DNA of 16,897 bases from Brevundimonas sp. UBA5866 (GCF_002432125.1 NZ_DJFS01000028.1:1-16897), one strand, 5' to 3'. Shown: positions 1 through 7,607, counted from the stretch's first letter. A program made the numbers and translations. The notes: generated from the letters alone by a model not told the origin.

Positions 1-260
1 ACGCGGGCCGCAACCTGCCCGCCGAAAGCCTCGATACCGACGTGCGCGCCCGCTTCGATGCCCTGCGGGCCTGGCGCCGCGACCGCGCCAAGGAACAGGG
101 CGTGCCGCCCTACGTCATCTTCCAGGACAAGACGCTGGTGGAGATCGCCATCCAGTGCCCGCGTGACGAACACGAACTGGGCCGCATCAACGGCGTTGGG
201 GCCGGAAAGCTGGACCGCTATGGCAAGGCGGTGCTGGAGGCCCTGAACATTACATATTAG
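1..260 (+). CDS. recQ: ATP-dependent DNA helicase RecQ, C-terminal end (partial)
   Basis: This is the 3' end of a gene that begins before the window; the reading frame is open from the first bases (codons start at position 3) to a TAG at 258-260. The visible residues form an HRDC domain, the helical DNA-binding module at the C-terminus of RecQ helicases. The segment LRAWRRDRAKEQGVPPYVIF, followed by the pattern T-L-x-E-I-A and then INGVGAGKLDRYG, is typical of it. RecQ unwinds DNA 3'-5' in recombinational repair and at stalled forks. The helicase core and zinc-binding region lie outside the window and cannot be checked. Another HRDC protein such as RNase D is less likely, because the domain ends the protein as it does in RecQ. 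Confidence 0.85.
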   Translation, partial: AGRNLPAESLDTDVRARFDALRAWRRDRAKEQGVPPYVIFQDKTLVEIAIQCPRDEHELGRINGVGAGKLDRYGKAVLEALNITY

Positions 261-348
261 TGCGTTGCGGCCACGCCACGATAACGGCATTCTTTACCGG
301 CACCGGAATATCAGGAGGGTGATCCTTTCCGGCGCGGGGGGATAACCG

Positions 349-1842
349 ATGAAACGACTGGCTTTTGCCGCGGCCTTATGGGCCTGCGCGAGCAGCCCTA
401 CCTTGGCGCAGGACGTGGTAGACGAACCTGTGTTGCTGGACCCATCACGCGATTGGGCACAGACGCTGCGCGATGATGCACGCGCCATTCACGCGACACT
501 TGTAGACAGCCATCCCGGCGTTCACGACACCCTTAACCCCGAGTTCCGGCCCCTGCTGGACCAAGGCCTCGCGCGCGCACTGGAACGTGCCGATACCACC
601 CGCGATATCGGCGGTTGGTGGTGGGGTCTGCGCGAGTTTATTGCCACCTTCAACGACGGGCATGTCGGGATTTTCCTGAAGTCCGATTATGACTTCAGTC
701 CTTCATGGCCGGGGTTTCTGACCCGTTTTACCGCAGAGGACCAGATCGTCGCGGCCCGCGATGGCACCGATGACGCACTGCCGCCCGTCGGGGCGAAGCT
801 GCTGGACTGTGACGGCACAGATGCCGCCCGACTGGCACAGACCAATATCGCACCCTTCCGTGGACGCTGGTTCCTGAATGCCATGCGGGTGCGTGTTGGC
901 GATGTTCTGTTCGTCGACAACCAGAACCCGTGGATCAAACGCCCCGAAGTCTGCCGCTTTGAAACCGGCGGCCAGGCCCGCACCTATAATCTGAGATGGC
1001 GCGAAGGCGGGACGGCCCTGAGAGCGGCACAGGACACACTGCGCCCGAAGCAAGACACCATCGGTGTCGAGGCTCTGGCCGATGGTGGTTTCTGGATTTC
1101 CACTCCGACCTTTGACGGCAATCCCGAAGGCCCGAAATATCCATTGCTGCGCGGCGTCATCGAGACGATGAACGCCCGCCAGTCGGATCTTCGCAATGCC
1201 CCGTACATAGTGTTCGACCTGCGCGGCAATACGGGCGGTTCGTCCAACTGGAGCCGCCAGATGGCACAGGCCCTTTGGGGCGACGAATGGATTTCGGTCC
1301 ATAAGCCCAAGCCCTCCGAGGGCGTGGACTGGCGTGTATCCGAGGCCAACTACAATGCGATGGCCGAGTTCGGGGAACAGTTGCGCGCCACCGGCGCCAA
1401 TCCCGAGGTCCTGCGCTACATCGACATCATGACCGCGGGCATGAAGAAGGCGATGGAGGCCAACCAGATATTCTGGCGAGAGGACCTGGGACAGACCGAA
1501 GCGCCCGAGGCTGCCGTTTCCGATCCAGAACTTGTGGTGAAGGCCAGGGTGTTCGCCCTCACGGATGCCCAGTGTGCCTCCGCCTGTCTGGACGCGCTTG
1601 ATACATGGAAAGCAGCCGGTGCGATCCAGATCGGCCGCGAGACCTCTGCGGATACGGTCTATATGGACGTGCGCGTCGCCGAATTGCCGAGCGGCCTGGC
1701 GCAGATGGCCGTACCGATGAAGGTGTATCGCGGGCGCTCACGCGGTAACAACGAGCCACACATGCCCACACATGTGCTTCCTGTCGAAACCCTGTCCGAA
1801 AGCGATCTCCGAGCCGTTGTCGGACGTATGGCGACCCGTTAG
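349..1842 (+). CDS. Exported S41-family (C-terminal-processing-like) peptidase
   Basis: Predicted 497-residue secreted protein. Residues 1-20 are a signal peptide (basic start, hydrophobic core, ending in TLAQ). A helical N-terminal part contains FNDGHVGIF (101-109), the DGH motif seen in several S41 subfamilies. A short PDZ-like stretch (PVGAKLLDCDG, 146-156) follows. The S41 core has FDLRGNTGG (289-297) and LTDAQCASACLDALD (404-418), where Ser411 is the likely nucleophile. The lysine that completes the Ser-Lys dyad of CtpA-type enzymes is not evident: the expected G-x-T-x-G-K is GRETSADT here. It may therefore use tricorn-like catalysis or be altered. The GGGGGGA at 336-342 supports the start. 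Its TAG overlaps the stop of the convergent hydrolase gene. Substrate unknown; site of action is probably the periplasm. Confidence 0.8.
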   Translation: MKRLAFAAALWACASSPTLAQDVVDEPVLLDPSRDWAQTLRDDARAIHATLVDSHPGVHDTLNPEFRPLLDQGLARALERADTTRDIGGWWWGLREFIATFNDGHVGIFLKSDYDFSPSWPGFLTRFTAEDQIVAARDGTDDALPPVGAKLLDCDGTDAARLAQTNIAPFRGRWFLNAMRVRVGDVLFVDNQNPWIKRPEVCRFETGGQARTYNLRWREGGTALRAAQDTLRPKQDTIGVEALADGGFWISTPTFDGNPEGPKYPLLRGVIETMNARQSDLRNAPYIVFDLRGNTGGSSNWSRQMAQALWGDEWISVHKPKPSEGVDWRVSEANYNAMAEFGEQLRATGANPEVLRYIDIMTAGMKKAMEANQIFWREDLGQTEAPEAAVSDPELVVKARVFALTDAQCASACLDALDTWKAAGAIQIGRETSADTVYMDVRVAELPSGLAQMAVPMKVYRGRSRGNNEPHMPTHVLPVETLSESDLRAVVGRMATR

Positions 1843-2768
1843 CGCAGGAAGGCCCGCACCGCGCGTTCGAACGCACGGGGTTGATCGATCATCACCATAT
1901 GCTCGGCCCCCTGGATGCGTTCGAACCGTGCAGGCTGCCGCAGGTTCATGAAGCTGTAGCGGAACAGGTCATCCACCACCGCACGCGGGCTGTTGGCATC
2001 CGAGCTCCAGCCATAGACCACAGTAACGGGGGCGGTGATCTCGGGCAGACGGTGACGCAGGTCCGTGGTCAGGACCTCGAACACGCCCTGGGCGAGAACG
2101 CGACGGTCGCCGCCCTGCCATCCCAGACCGTTGAAAACCCTGTCCGCGCCACCGCCCAAATCCACACCCAGATAGGCAGGCTGGCTGCGCAACATCTCGT
2201 CGCCCAGCATCAGGACACCCTGATAAGCCAGCCGCGCCAGAGGCTCGACATCAGCCCGGGTCGCGCCACGGTTGATCAACGCCGGGAAGAAGGGCGAGGA
2301 ATCCACCAGCATCACCTTGCCGATCTCCTCACCACCGTCCGCCGCGATGCGAAGGGCCATTTGTCCGCCCATCGAATGGCCGATGACAGCAGGTCGCTTC
2401 AACCTGTTCTCGCGGATGTAGCGGCTGATCTCGCTGGATACGGCATTGCCGAGATGGCCCTCGGCATTGCCCTGTGCCGCATATTCTCCAAAGCCGCGCA
2501 CATTCACCAGATGCAGCCGGTACTGCCCTTCCAGCGCGGGGACCAGTCGGCCCCAGACGGCAGATGTCGATGCAAGCCCCGGAATGAGAACAACATCGGG
2601 TCCATCAGCCCTGCCCTTTACCTCAACCTCGATACGGTCCGAGACAAACGCCGCTTCGGGCGCGGTCACAGCCGTCGGAAGTGCAGGACGCGGGGCCTGT
2701 GCATAGGCAGCAGATGCCAAAAGGCTGGCCCCCAGGAATATCGCTACGCTGAACTTGTTCCCAGTCAT
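1839..2768 (-). CDS. Exported alpha/beta-hydrolase
   Basis: Predicted 309-residue alpha/beta-hydrolase fold protein with a signal peptide (residues 1-24, ending ASAAYAQA). The oxyanion-hole region is VVLIPGLAST (59-68) and the nucleophile elbow is IGHSMGGQ with Ser132. The acid is probably Asp257 (YGWSSDANSP), and the histidine is His290 in GAEHMVMIDQP. All three catalytic residues are present, so it should be an active esterase- or lipase-like enzyme; the substrate cannot be read from sequence. I chose the ATG at 2768 because AAGGTAGG lies just upstream on the minus strand and the signal peptide begins there. The longer reading up to 2831 lacks a ribosome site and would bury the signal peptide. 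The gene ends head-on into the S41 peptidase with a 4-base overlap, and is divergent from the small exported protein. Confidence 0.82.
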   Translation of the reverse strand: MTGNKFSVAIFLGASLLASAAYAQAPRPALPTAVTAPEAAFVSDRIEVEVKGRADGPDVVLIPGLASTSAVWGRLVPALEGQYRLHLVNVRGFGEYAAQGNAEGHLGNAVSSEISRYIRENRLKRPAVIGHSMGGQMALRIAADGGEEIGKVMLVDSSPFFPALINRGATRADVEPLARLAYQGVLMLGDEMLRSQPAYLGVDLGGGADRVFNGLGWQGGDRRVLAQGVFEVLTTDLRHRLPEITAPVTVVYGWSSDANSPRAVVDDLFRYSFMNLRQPARFERIQGAEHMVMIDQPRAFERAVRAFLR

Positions 2769-2877
2769 AGGCCTACCTTGTTCCGACATCTGGGCAAAAG
2801 CTCGACGGAGCGGTGCGGTTCCCCATTGCAAAACGTTAATCTTGCGAGAAAATGGGCCGGCATATGGGGAGGATATG

Positions 2878-3360
2878 ATGATACTAGCTGTATCTGTTAT
2901 GGCCTTATCGCTGGCGACAGCCGGTCAGGAAGGCCAGGTAGCCACCGAGACACTTACCCCTGCCGCGCCTGCTGCTGGCGCATCCGAATGGCATGTGGTT
3001 TCTCGCAGTGCCACCACGGCATACATGATCGACGTCAACGGCATCCGCCAACAGGGCGGGATCACGACGGCCCTTCTGGCCCGCGTGCCTACAACCGGCT
3101 CCGCGTCCGACCGTTCGCACTCGGTAACCCATATGAGCTTCCAATGCTCGGCCAAACAGTCGAAGTCCGGCGAGGAAATCTATTACGCTCCGGATGGCTC
3201 CGAGGAAGAGCGCATCTCGAACGACTATGACTTCGAGGCCATTCCCGCCAACAGCCTGGACGATCACGCCAAGGCTGTCGTCTGTGACGGCGAGCGCAGC
3301 AGCCGTTCCTATCCGACAATCGCCGACTTCATTTCGGCGGGTCGCCCCGCGCGGAACTGA
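2878..3360 (+). CDS. Small exported protein, resembles the surface-adhesin-E-like fold
   Basis: Predicted 160-residue protein with a short hydrophobic N-terminus (MILAVSVMALSLATAG) that looks like a signal peptide. The mature part has the pattern of the adhesin-E-like family: W near the start (EWHVVSRSATTAYMIDVNGI), a strand-rich middle, and two cysteines (MSFQC and KAVVC) about 60 residues apart that could form a disulfide. This family match is from pattern memory only and is tentative. A strong ribosome site, GGAGG at 2868-2872, best fits the ATG at 2878; the ATG at 2875 directly before it is an alternative. An in-frame extension to 2755 has no ribosome site. It is transcribed divergently from the hydrolase and converges on the HisN-type gene. 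Function unknown. Confidence 0.7.
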   Translation: MILAVSVMALSLATAGQEGQVATETLTPAAPAAGASEWHVVSRSATTAYMIDVNGIRQQGGITTALLARVPTTGSASDRSHSVTHMSFQCSAKQSKSGEEIYYAPDGSEEERISNDYDFEAIPANSLDDHAKAVVCDGERSSRSYPTIADFISAGRPARN

Positions 3361-3406
3361 TCAAATCCGCACGGCCCAACAGGAAGGGTCGAACCGGCAG
3401 GGCGGC

Positions 3407-4201
3407 CTATAGGTCGCTCTGCCCGTTGAGTTGTGCCAGAGCCGGGGCGCAAAGACGTGCATCGCCCAGCGCCAGCACCCGGCCATCCTCGGCTGTCGGC
3501 ATCTGTCCGTCCCAACCGGTGAACGAACCGCCGGCAGCCTTGACCAGCGGCATCAGCGCCGACCAGTCCCACACCTTCAGTTCGCTTTCGGCCACGACAT
3601 CGATACGGCCTGCCGCCAACATGGCATAGGCATAGGCATCGCACCCATAACGGGCCAGCCGGACGCTGGATTTCAATCGCTCCCAGCCCTGACGGTCCGC
3701 TCCCTGGAAAATATCGGCATCGGTCGTGGCGGCTACGGCGTCCTCAAGCGTTGCGCACTGGCGGGTGGCGATGGGGGTTTGGGTGCCATCACGCATCAGC
3801 AGATAGGCCCCGCTGGGGCCGCCGATGAAGATCTCGCCGATATAGGGCTGCCCCACCACACCGATCGTCGGAACCCCGTTCTGGCGCAGCCCGATCAAGG
3901 TGGTCCAGAGCGGCAAGCCCGAGATGAAGGCGCGGGTGCCGTCGATAGGGTCCAGAATCCAGACATTATCGGCATCGGGCCGTTCTTCGCCGTACTCCTC
4001 GCCGATAATCCCGTGTTCGGGATAACGGGCCTTGATGGCTTGGCGCAAAGCGCGTTCGGCCGCACGATCGCCCTCTGTGACCGGATCGAATGAGCCGGGT
4101 CCAGCCTTGTTGATCTCTGCCAGATCGGTACGGAAAAACGGCAGGGAGGCGCGCGCTGCAACCCGGGCCAGCTCGCCGGCGAATGTTTCCAGTTCGGTCA
4201 T
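3407..4201 (-). CDS. hisN: Inositol-monophosphatase-family phosphatase, probable histidinol-phosphatase HisN
   Basis: 264 residues, full length for the family. The metal-binding motifs of inositol-monophosphatase-like enzymes are all present: GEEYGEE (67-73, with Glu68 and Glu69), WILDPIDGT (81-89, with Asp84 and Asp87) and VWDWSALMPLVKAAGG (210-225, with Asp212). These hold two or three Mg2+ ions for hydrolysis of a phosphate monoester. The exact wording of the motifs, the WDWSAL segment and the overall length fit the HisN type, which dephosphorylates L-histidinol phosphate in histidine synthesis. Inositol-1-phosphatase (SuhB) or CysQ-type activity is the alternative. No other his gene is nearby. 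The ATG at 4201 is the only good start. The XRE gene lies 60 bases upstream on the same strand. Confidence 0.85.
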   Translation of the reverse strand: MTELETFAGELARVAARASLPFFRTDLAEINKAGPGSFDPVTEGDRAAERALRQAIKARYPEHGIIGEEYGEERPDADNVWILDPIDGTRAFISGLPLWTTLIGLRQNGVPTIGVVGQPYIGEIFIGGPSGAYLLMRDGTQTPIATRQCATLEDAVAATTDADIFQGADRQGWERLKSSVRLARYGCDAYAYAMLAAGRIDVVAESELKVWDWSALMPLVKAAGGSFTGWDGQMPTAEDGRVLALGDARLCAPALAQLNGQSDL

Positions 4202-4261
4202 GCCCCTGCCTTACACGCCGAAATCAAAATCGGCGACAAGAACAGCGTGTGACAGAAGCTT

Positions 4262-4540
4262 TTATCGGGCCTGTGCGTGTTCCGGATGGCTTGCGTTCAG
4301 CACAGGCGCGACCACTTCGATGTCTTCAAAGCCGTCATAGAAATAGGCCACATCGGTTTCCAGCGCGCGGGCCAGATACCACAGCCGTGCCGCCGAGATA
4401 CGATTGGCCCCGCACTCGTATTTCTGCACCTGCTGGAAACGGATGTTCAGCCGCTCGCCCAGCTGTTGCTGGGTCAGGCCCAGCACGCGACGCCGACGGC
4501 GCAGCCTGCGGCCAATATGCAGATCGATCTCTTTAGCCAC
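4262..4540 (-). CDS. Short XRE-family (Cro/CI-type) DNA-binding regulator
   Basis: Predicted 92-residue cytoplasmic regulator. An N-terminal helix-turn-helix runs from about residue 7 to 65: basic stretch GRRLRRRRRVLGLTQQQLGE, then RFQQVQKYECGANRISAARLW, then ALETDVAYFYDGF. This arrangement is common in small alphaproteobacterial XRE regulators. The C-terminal tail of about 20 residues is short and shows no sensor domain; related proteins are usually somewhat longer. I placed the start at the GTG at 4540, because GAGGG at 4545-4549 lies at the right distance and the known family N-terminus begins there. The frame stays open upstream to 4792, but that part is not protein-like and overlaps the divergent GlsB gene. 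Target genes are unknown; the divergent GlsB gene is one candidate. Confidence 0.78.
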   Translation of the reverse strand: MAKEIDLHIGRRLRRRRRVLGLTQQQLGERLNIRFQQVQKYECGANRISAARLWYLARALETDVAYFYDGFEDIEVVAPVLNASHPEHAQAR

Positions 4541-4721
4541 TGTACCCTCACCTGTCCCAAATCGACACCCGAAGCGACAAATCCCCCGCCTCCGGTGCGA
4601 AAACAGCAAGCTTGGTGCCGGAGTTTGCGGCATCCCGTTACCCACTACAGCGCAACCGACCCTTGCATTGAGCATTAGGCACTCAGGGCAGACGCCTGGA
4701 AACAGATAGGGAGACGCACTC

Positions 4722-4979
4722 ATGAGTGGTTTTGGTTGGATCGCTTGGATCATCATCGGCATCATCGCGGGCTGGCTGGCCGAAAAGATCATGAAACGTG
4801 ATCACGGTCTGCTGACCAATCTTGTCGTCGGTAGCCTGGGCGCGCTTATCGGTGGCTTCCTTGCCAACAACCTTCTGGGTTTCGATGCGGCAGGCAGCTG
4901 GATCGTAGGTATCATCGTGGCCACGATCGGCGCGGTCATCCTGCTGTTTATCCTTGGGCTGATCAAAAAGCGCGGCTGA
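4722..4979 (+). CDS. GlsB/YeaQ/YmgE-family stress-response membrane protein
   Basis: 85-residue, very hydrophobic, glycine-rich inner-membrane protein of the transglycosylase-associated protein family. Three membrane helices are visible at about residues 4-21, 32-50 and 59-80. The family pattern is clear: GWIAWIIIGIIAGWLAEKIM, then NLVVGSLGALIGGFL, then a basic C-terminus IKKRG. Members are often induced by stress, but their biochemical role is not established and the name does not show enzymatic activity. AGGGAG about 8 bases before the ATG is the ribosome site. The gene is followed by a strong bidirectional terminator shared with the convergent PRC-barrel-like gene. Confidence 0.88.
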   Translation: MSGFGWIAWIIIGIIAGWLAEKIMKRDHGLLTNLVVGSLGALIGGFLANNLLGFDAAGSWIVGIIVATIGAVILLFILGLIKKRG

Positions 4980-5004
4980 TAACCGCCTTGGTTAAAGCGC
5001 ATAA

Positions 5005-5033
5005 AAAAGGGCGACCCGCCGGGTCGCCCTTTT
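5005..5033. terminator. Bidirectional rho-independent terminator
   Basis: A perfect 13-base-pair stem (5005-5017 with 5021-5033) encloses a 3-base loop. The arm begins AAAAGGGCGACCC and ends GGGTCGCCCTTTT, so a T-run follows the GC-rich stem on either strand. It lies between two genes that converge (GlsB on plus, PRC-barrel-like on minus) and can end both transcripts. Confidence 0.92.
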
Positions 5034-5058
5034 CAATTCCGAGAGAGGCAGCCGCGTC

Positions 5059-5502
5059 TTAGACGCGCGGCTCTTCGGTCGGCTCGTCAACCTGCTCGTC
5101 AGCATCGGTCGATTGGTCAGCCGGGGTCGGTTCTGCCATCGGAGCCGGCTCAGCCGTCTCGATCGGGGTAGCCGACTGGAAGTCAGAGGCCGTGGCGTCA
5201 ACAACGATATCGCTACCTTGTTGCTTGATGCCGGCCAACGAAACCGGACGTACCGAACCGTCAACACCGCGGACCGTCAGCTCTTGACCCGATGCGCCGT
5301 TTTGGACACCTACCAGTTTGCCGAGCTCAGTGCCGTCTGCGCTCTTGACGGTCGCACCCGGGGTGAGGGTCAGGCTTTGCGGTTGAGCGGATTCTTGAGC
5401 AGCCGGGGCTGCAGTGTCTTGAGGGGCTTCCTGAGCCAGCGCCGGAGCGGCGAACATCAGGGCACCAGCGATACCAGTGAGCATAGCGGTCTTGCGGATC
5501 AT
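5059..5502 (-). CDS. Exported PRC-barrel-like protein with acidic C-terminal tail
   Basis: Predicted 147-residue exported protein. Residues 1-23 are a signal peptide (MIRKTAMLTGIAGALMFAAP, then ALA-QEA). A low-complexity Ala/Gln/Pro linker runs to about residue 43. A compact beta-rich segment at about 45-108 (LTPGATVKSADGTELGKLVGV, then LTVRGVDGSVRPVSLAGI) resembles a PRC-barrel. The tail (113-147) is rich in Glu, Asp, Pro and Thr. The ATG at 5502 is chosen because GAGGAG precedes it at the right distance and the signal peptide begins there; an extension to 5604 would add 34 unlikely residues. PRC-barrel-like exported proteins are common in Caulobacteraceae and related groups, usually with unknown function. 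It is divergent from the MprF-like gene and shares the terminator at 5005-5033 with GlsB. Confidence 0.75.
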   Translation of the reverse strand: MIRKTAMLTGIAGALMFAAPALAQEAPQDTAAPAAQESAQPQSLTLTPGATVKSADGTELGKLVGVQNGASGQELTVRGVDGSVRPVSLAGIKQQGSDIVVDATASDFQSATPIETAEPAPMAEPTPADQSTDADEQVDEPTEEPRV

Positions 5503-5625
5503 GTCGAACTCCTCGATTGGCGAGCTGAAGAGCGCTCGCAATAAGGTGAACACACCGTGTAAAGGTTTGTTGCAGGCGCCCAGAAATGACCTTTTAACTG
5601 CCACGCATCGGCAAAAAGCGCGGCA

Positions 5626-7317
5626 ATGCCCAAAGCCTTCCTTCCGACTTCACGTATGACCCAACGACGCAGCCAAACATTGACCCGCATCCTGCGCAGA
5701 CTAGGCGTTCTGGCCTTCGAGCTGACGCCGCAATTGTTTGCGATAGCCAGCTTCATGCTGGGCGGTATCATGCTGCTCTCTGCCGTTACGCCAGAGTTTC
5801 ACGAACGATTGAACATCCTTGATCATTGGGCCGACCCCCTGTTGATCGACCTCAGTCACTTCGCCGCCAGCGTGACAGGCTTCCTGCTTCTGTTCGTCTC
5901 TGCGGGTCTGTGGCGGCGACGTCGCGGTGCCTATTACGCGGCCCTGCTGGGCCTGATCGGCGGCGCGCTTTTCTCGGTGCTCAAAGGCCTGAATTATATA
6001 CAGGCCGTCGAGATGCTGTTGGCGGCCCTGTTGATGTGGCCATGCCGCGCGGCCTTCAACAGGCGCTCCCGTCTGGGGGAGCCGCTGCGTCCCGGCTGGC
6101 TGCTCATGCTGGCGGCATCGGTTCTGGCCATGATCTGGCTGGGCTTCTTTGCGTATCGCGAAGTGCCCTATCGCGACGATCTGTGGTGGACCTTCCTGAC
6201 AGACAGTCAGGCCTCGGGCTTTTTGCGTGCGGCGGTCATTCTCTCGCTGCTGACACTGGTCGTCGCCTTCCGTTCCCTGCTGACCGCCCCCGGTGCGCGA
6301 AGCCACGGTCCGGCCTCGGCCCAGGATGTCGAGCGCGCCCGACAGGCGCTTGAGCAGGCAGAGGTTGCGACACCCGAGGCCAGACTGGCCCTGCTGGGTG
6401 ACAAGGCCCTGCTGTTCTCACCCTCGGGCTATACGTTTCTGGCCTATCGCGTTCGCGGGCGGCGCTGGATCGCCATGAGCGAACCTGCCGGTCTGGTCTG
6501 CGAGCGTATGGAGCTGCTGTGGTCCTTCGCGGAGCTTGCGGATTCATATGGCGGTTCGCCTGTCTTCTATTCCGTCAGCGAAAGTCTGCTGGCCGAACTG
6601 GCGACGATGGGTCTGGCCGTGCGCAAGGTCGGCGAAGCGGCGGTCATTCCGACCCATAGCTTCTCAACCGAAGGCAAGGGCAAGCAGAACCTGCGCACCG
6701 CGGTGAACCGGGCTGAGCGGGCGGGCTCCCAGTTCTCGGTCCTGCTGCCCGGCGAGGCTGCAGCCGTTGCCGAAGAGCTGCGGGCCGTGTCCGACGCCTG
6801 GATCAGCAATACCGAAGGCTCCGAGAAGGAGTTTTCGCTGGGCCGTTTCGACATCGACTATCTGAACCAGTCGCCGATCGCTGTGGTCCGCGAGGATGGC
6901 CGCATGGTCGCCTTTGCCAACCTGCTGATGGGGGCGGGCAACAAGGAGGCGATGATCGACCTGATGCGCTATGTGCCCGATGGCCCGCATGGTGTGATGG
7001 ACTATCTGTTCACCCGCACGGCCCAGTGGTGCCGCGAGACGGGGATCGACCATCTGGACCTCGGCATGGCCCCGCTGTCGGGTCTTGAGGACCGCAGGAC
7101 CTCGCCCGTCTTCGCCCGCGTCGGCGCGCTGATCTTCGAAGAAGCCAATGCCATCTACGGCTTCCAGGGATTGCGGTCCTACAAGGCCAAGTTCGGCCCC
7201 AACTGGCGACCGAAATTCATCGCCGCGCCCACCACCACACCACTCCCCCTCGCCCTCCTCGACGTCGCCCTGCTGACCAGCAAGGGCTGGCGCGGCCTTC
7301 TGGGCCTGCGGAAGTAA
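5626..7317 (+). CDS. MprF-like aminoacyl-phosphatidylglycerol synthase with a shortened membrane part
   Basis: 563-residue inner-membrane protein. About six membrane helices lie in the first 220 residues (roughly 33-54, 74-95, 102-118, 124-140, 157-177 and 200-220). A soluble C-terminal domain (about 245-540) is of the DUF2156/LPG-synthetase type. Typical segments are SFSTEGKGKQNLRTAVNRAE, KEFSLGRFDIDYL, AMIDLMRYVPDGPHGVMDYL and GFQGLRSYKAKFGPNWRPKF. This domain moves lysine or alanine from charged tRNA onto phosphatidylglycerol, lowering the negative surface charge. Full-length MprF has about 14 helices, including a flippase; here most of the flippase is missing, as in some short homologues. 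The amino acid used cannot be told. The start is uncertain: ATG at 5626, or in-frame ATG at 5656; neither has a clear ribosome site. A terminator follows. Confidence 0.85.
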   Translation: MPKAFLPTSRMTQRRSQTLTRILRRLGVLAFELTPQLFAIASFMLGGIMLLSAVTPEFHERLNILDHWADPLLIDLSHFAASVTGFLLLFVSAGLWRRRRGAYYAALLGLIGGALFSVLKGLNYIQAVEMLLAALLMWPCRAAFNRRSRLGEPLRPGWLLMLAASVLAMIWLGFFAYREVPYRDDLWWTFLTDSQASGFLRAAVILSLLTLVVAFRSLLTAPGARSHGPASAQDVERARQALEQAEVATPEARLALLGDKALLFSPSGYTFLAYRVRGRRWIAMSEPAGLVCERMELLWSFAELADSYGGSPVFYSVSESLLAELATMGLAVRKVGEAAVIPTHSFSTEGKGKQNLRTAVNRAERAGSQFSVLLPGEAAAVAEELRAVSDAWISNTEGSEKEFSLGRFDIDYLNQSPIAVVREDGRMVAFANLLMGAGNKEAMIDLMRYVPDGPHGVMDYLFTRTAQWCRETGIDHLDLGMAPLSGLEDRRTSPVFARVGALIFEEANAIYGFQGLRSYKAKFGPNWRPKFIAAPTTTPLPLALLDVALLTSKGWRGLLGLRK

Positions 7318-7337
7318 GGACACCACCACCGACAAAG

Positions 7338-7369
7338 AAGGCCAGCGGCACCCCACCGCTGGCCTTTTT
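7338..7369 (+). terminator. Rho-independent terminator of the MprF-like gene
   Basis: A 9-base-pair GC-rich stem (GGCCAGCGG at 7340-7348 with CCGCTGGCC at 7356-7364) with a 7-base loop is followed by five T. It begins 21 bases after the stop codon of the MprF-like gene. Confidence 0.9.
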
Positions 7370-7412
7370 CAGGTGCCGAGTGCAGCCAGCGCCGCGACCG
7401 ATTGGGAAAGCC

Positions 7413-7546
7413 CCCCTCAAGCAACGAGCCGCCGCGCGGCGAGTGTTAGGGGAAAAACCAGCCCCTCAAGCAGCGAGCCCCCGCGGGGCGAGCGATAGGG
7501 GCCAAACGTCCCTGGTAGCGAGCCGCAAAGCGGCACGCCTAAGGAC
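7413..7546. repeat. Three tandem nested-hairpin repeats
   Basis: Three imperfect copies, about 38-40 bases each, with a period of 49 then 45 bases. Each has an outer stem and an inner 5-base-pair stem with a 3-base loop. Copy 1 (7413-7452): outer CCCCT/AGGGG, inner GCCGC-CGC-GCGGC at 7428-7440. Copy 2 (7462-7501): outer CCCCT/AGGGG, inner GCCCC-CGC-GGGGC at 7477-7489. Copy 3 (7508-7546): outer GTCC/GGAC, inner GCCGC-AAA-GCGGC at 7522-7534. The inner arms differ between copies but still pair, and the outer arms of copy 3 have changed on both sides. The flanks of the inner stem (AGCGA or AACGA before, GAG or ACG after) are partly conserved. Function unknown; it is not an obvious mobile element. 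Confidence 0.75.
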
Positions 7547-7577
7547 AACTCAAAACCTGAGTAAGCTGACGCGCACG

Positions 7578-7607
7578 AAAAAGGGGCGGCTCGTCTGAGC
7601 CGCCCCT
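7578..7607 (-). terminator. Rho-independent terminator of typA
   Basis: On the minus strand an 11-base-pair stem (AGGGGCGGCTC at 7582-7592 pairing with GAGCCGCCCCT at 7597-7607, 4-base loop) runs into a T-run, seen on the plus strand as AAAAA at 7578-7582. It lies 18 bases after the typA stop codon. Confidence 0.9.

Noticed and set aside
2698..2706. TGTGCATAG, close to a reversed DnaA box
   Set aside because: It is a single imperfect match inside the hydrolase coding sequence, far from any origin-like feature.
1881..3230. A 449-codon plus-strand open frame across the hydrolase and the small exported gene
   Set aside because: It covers the antisense of the hydrolase and another frame of the next gene, with no recognisable domain or ribosome site.
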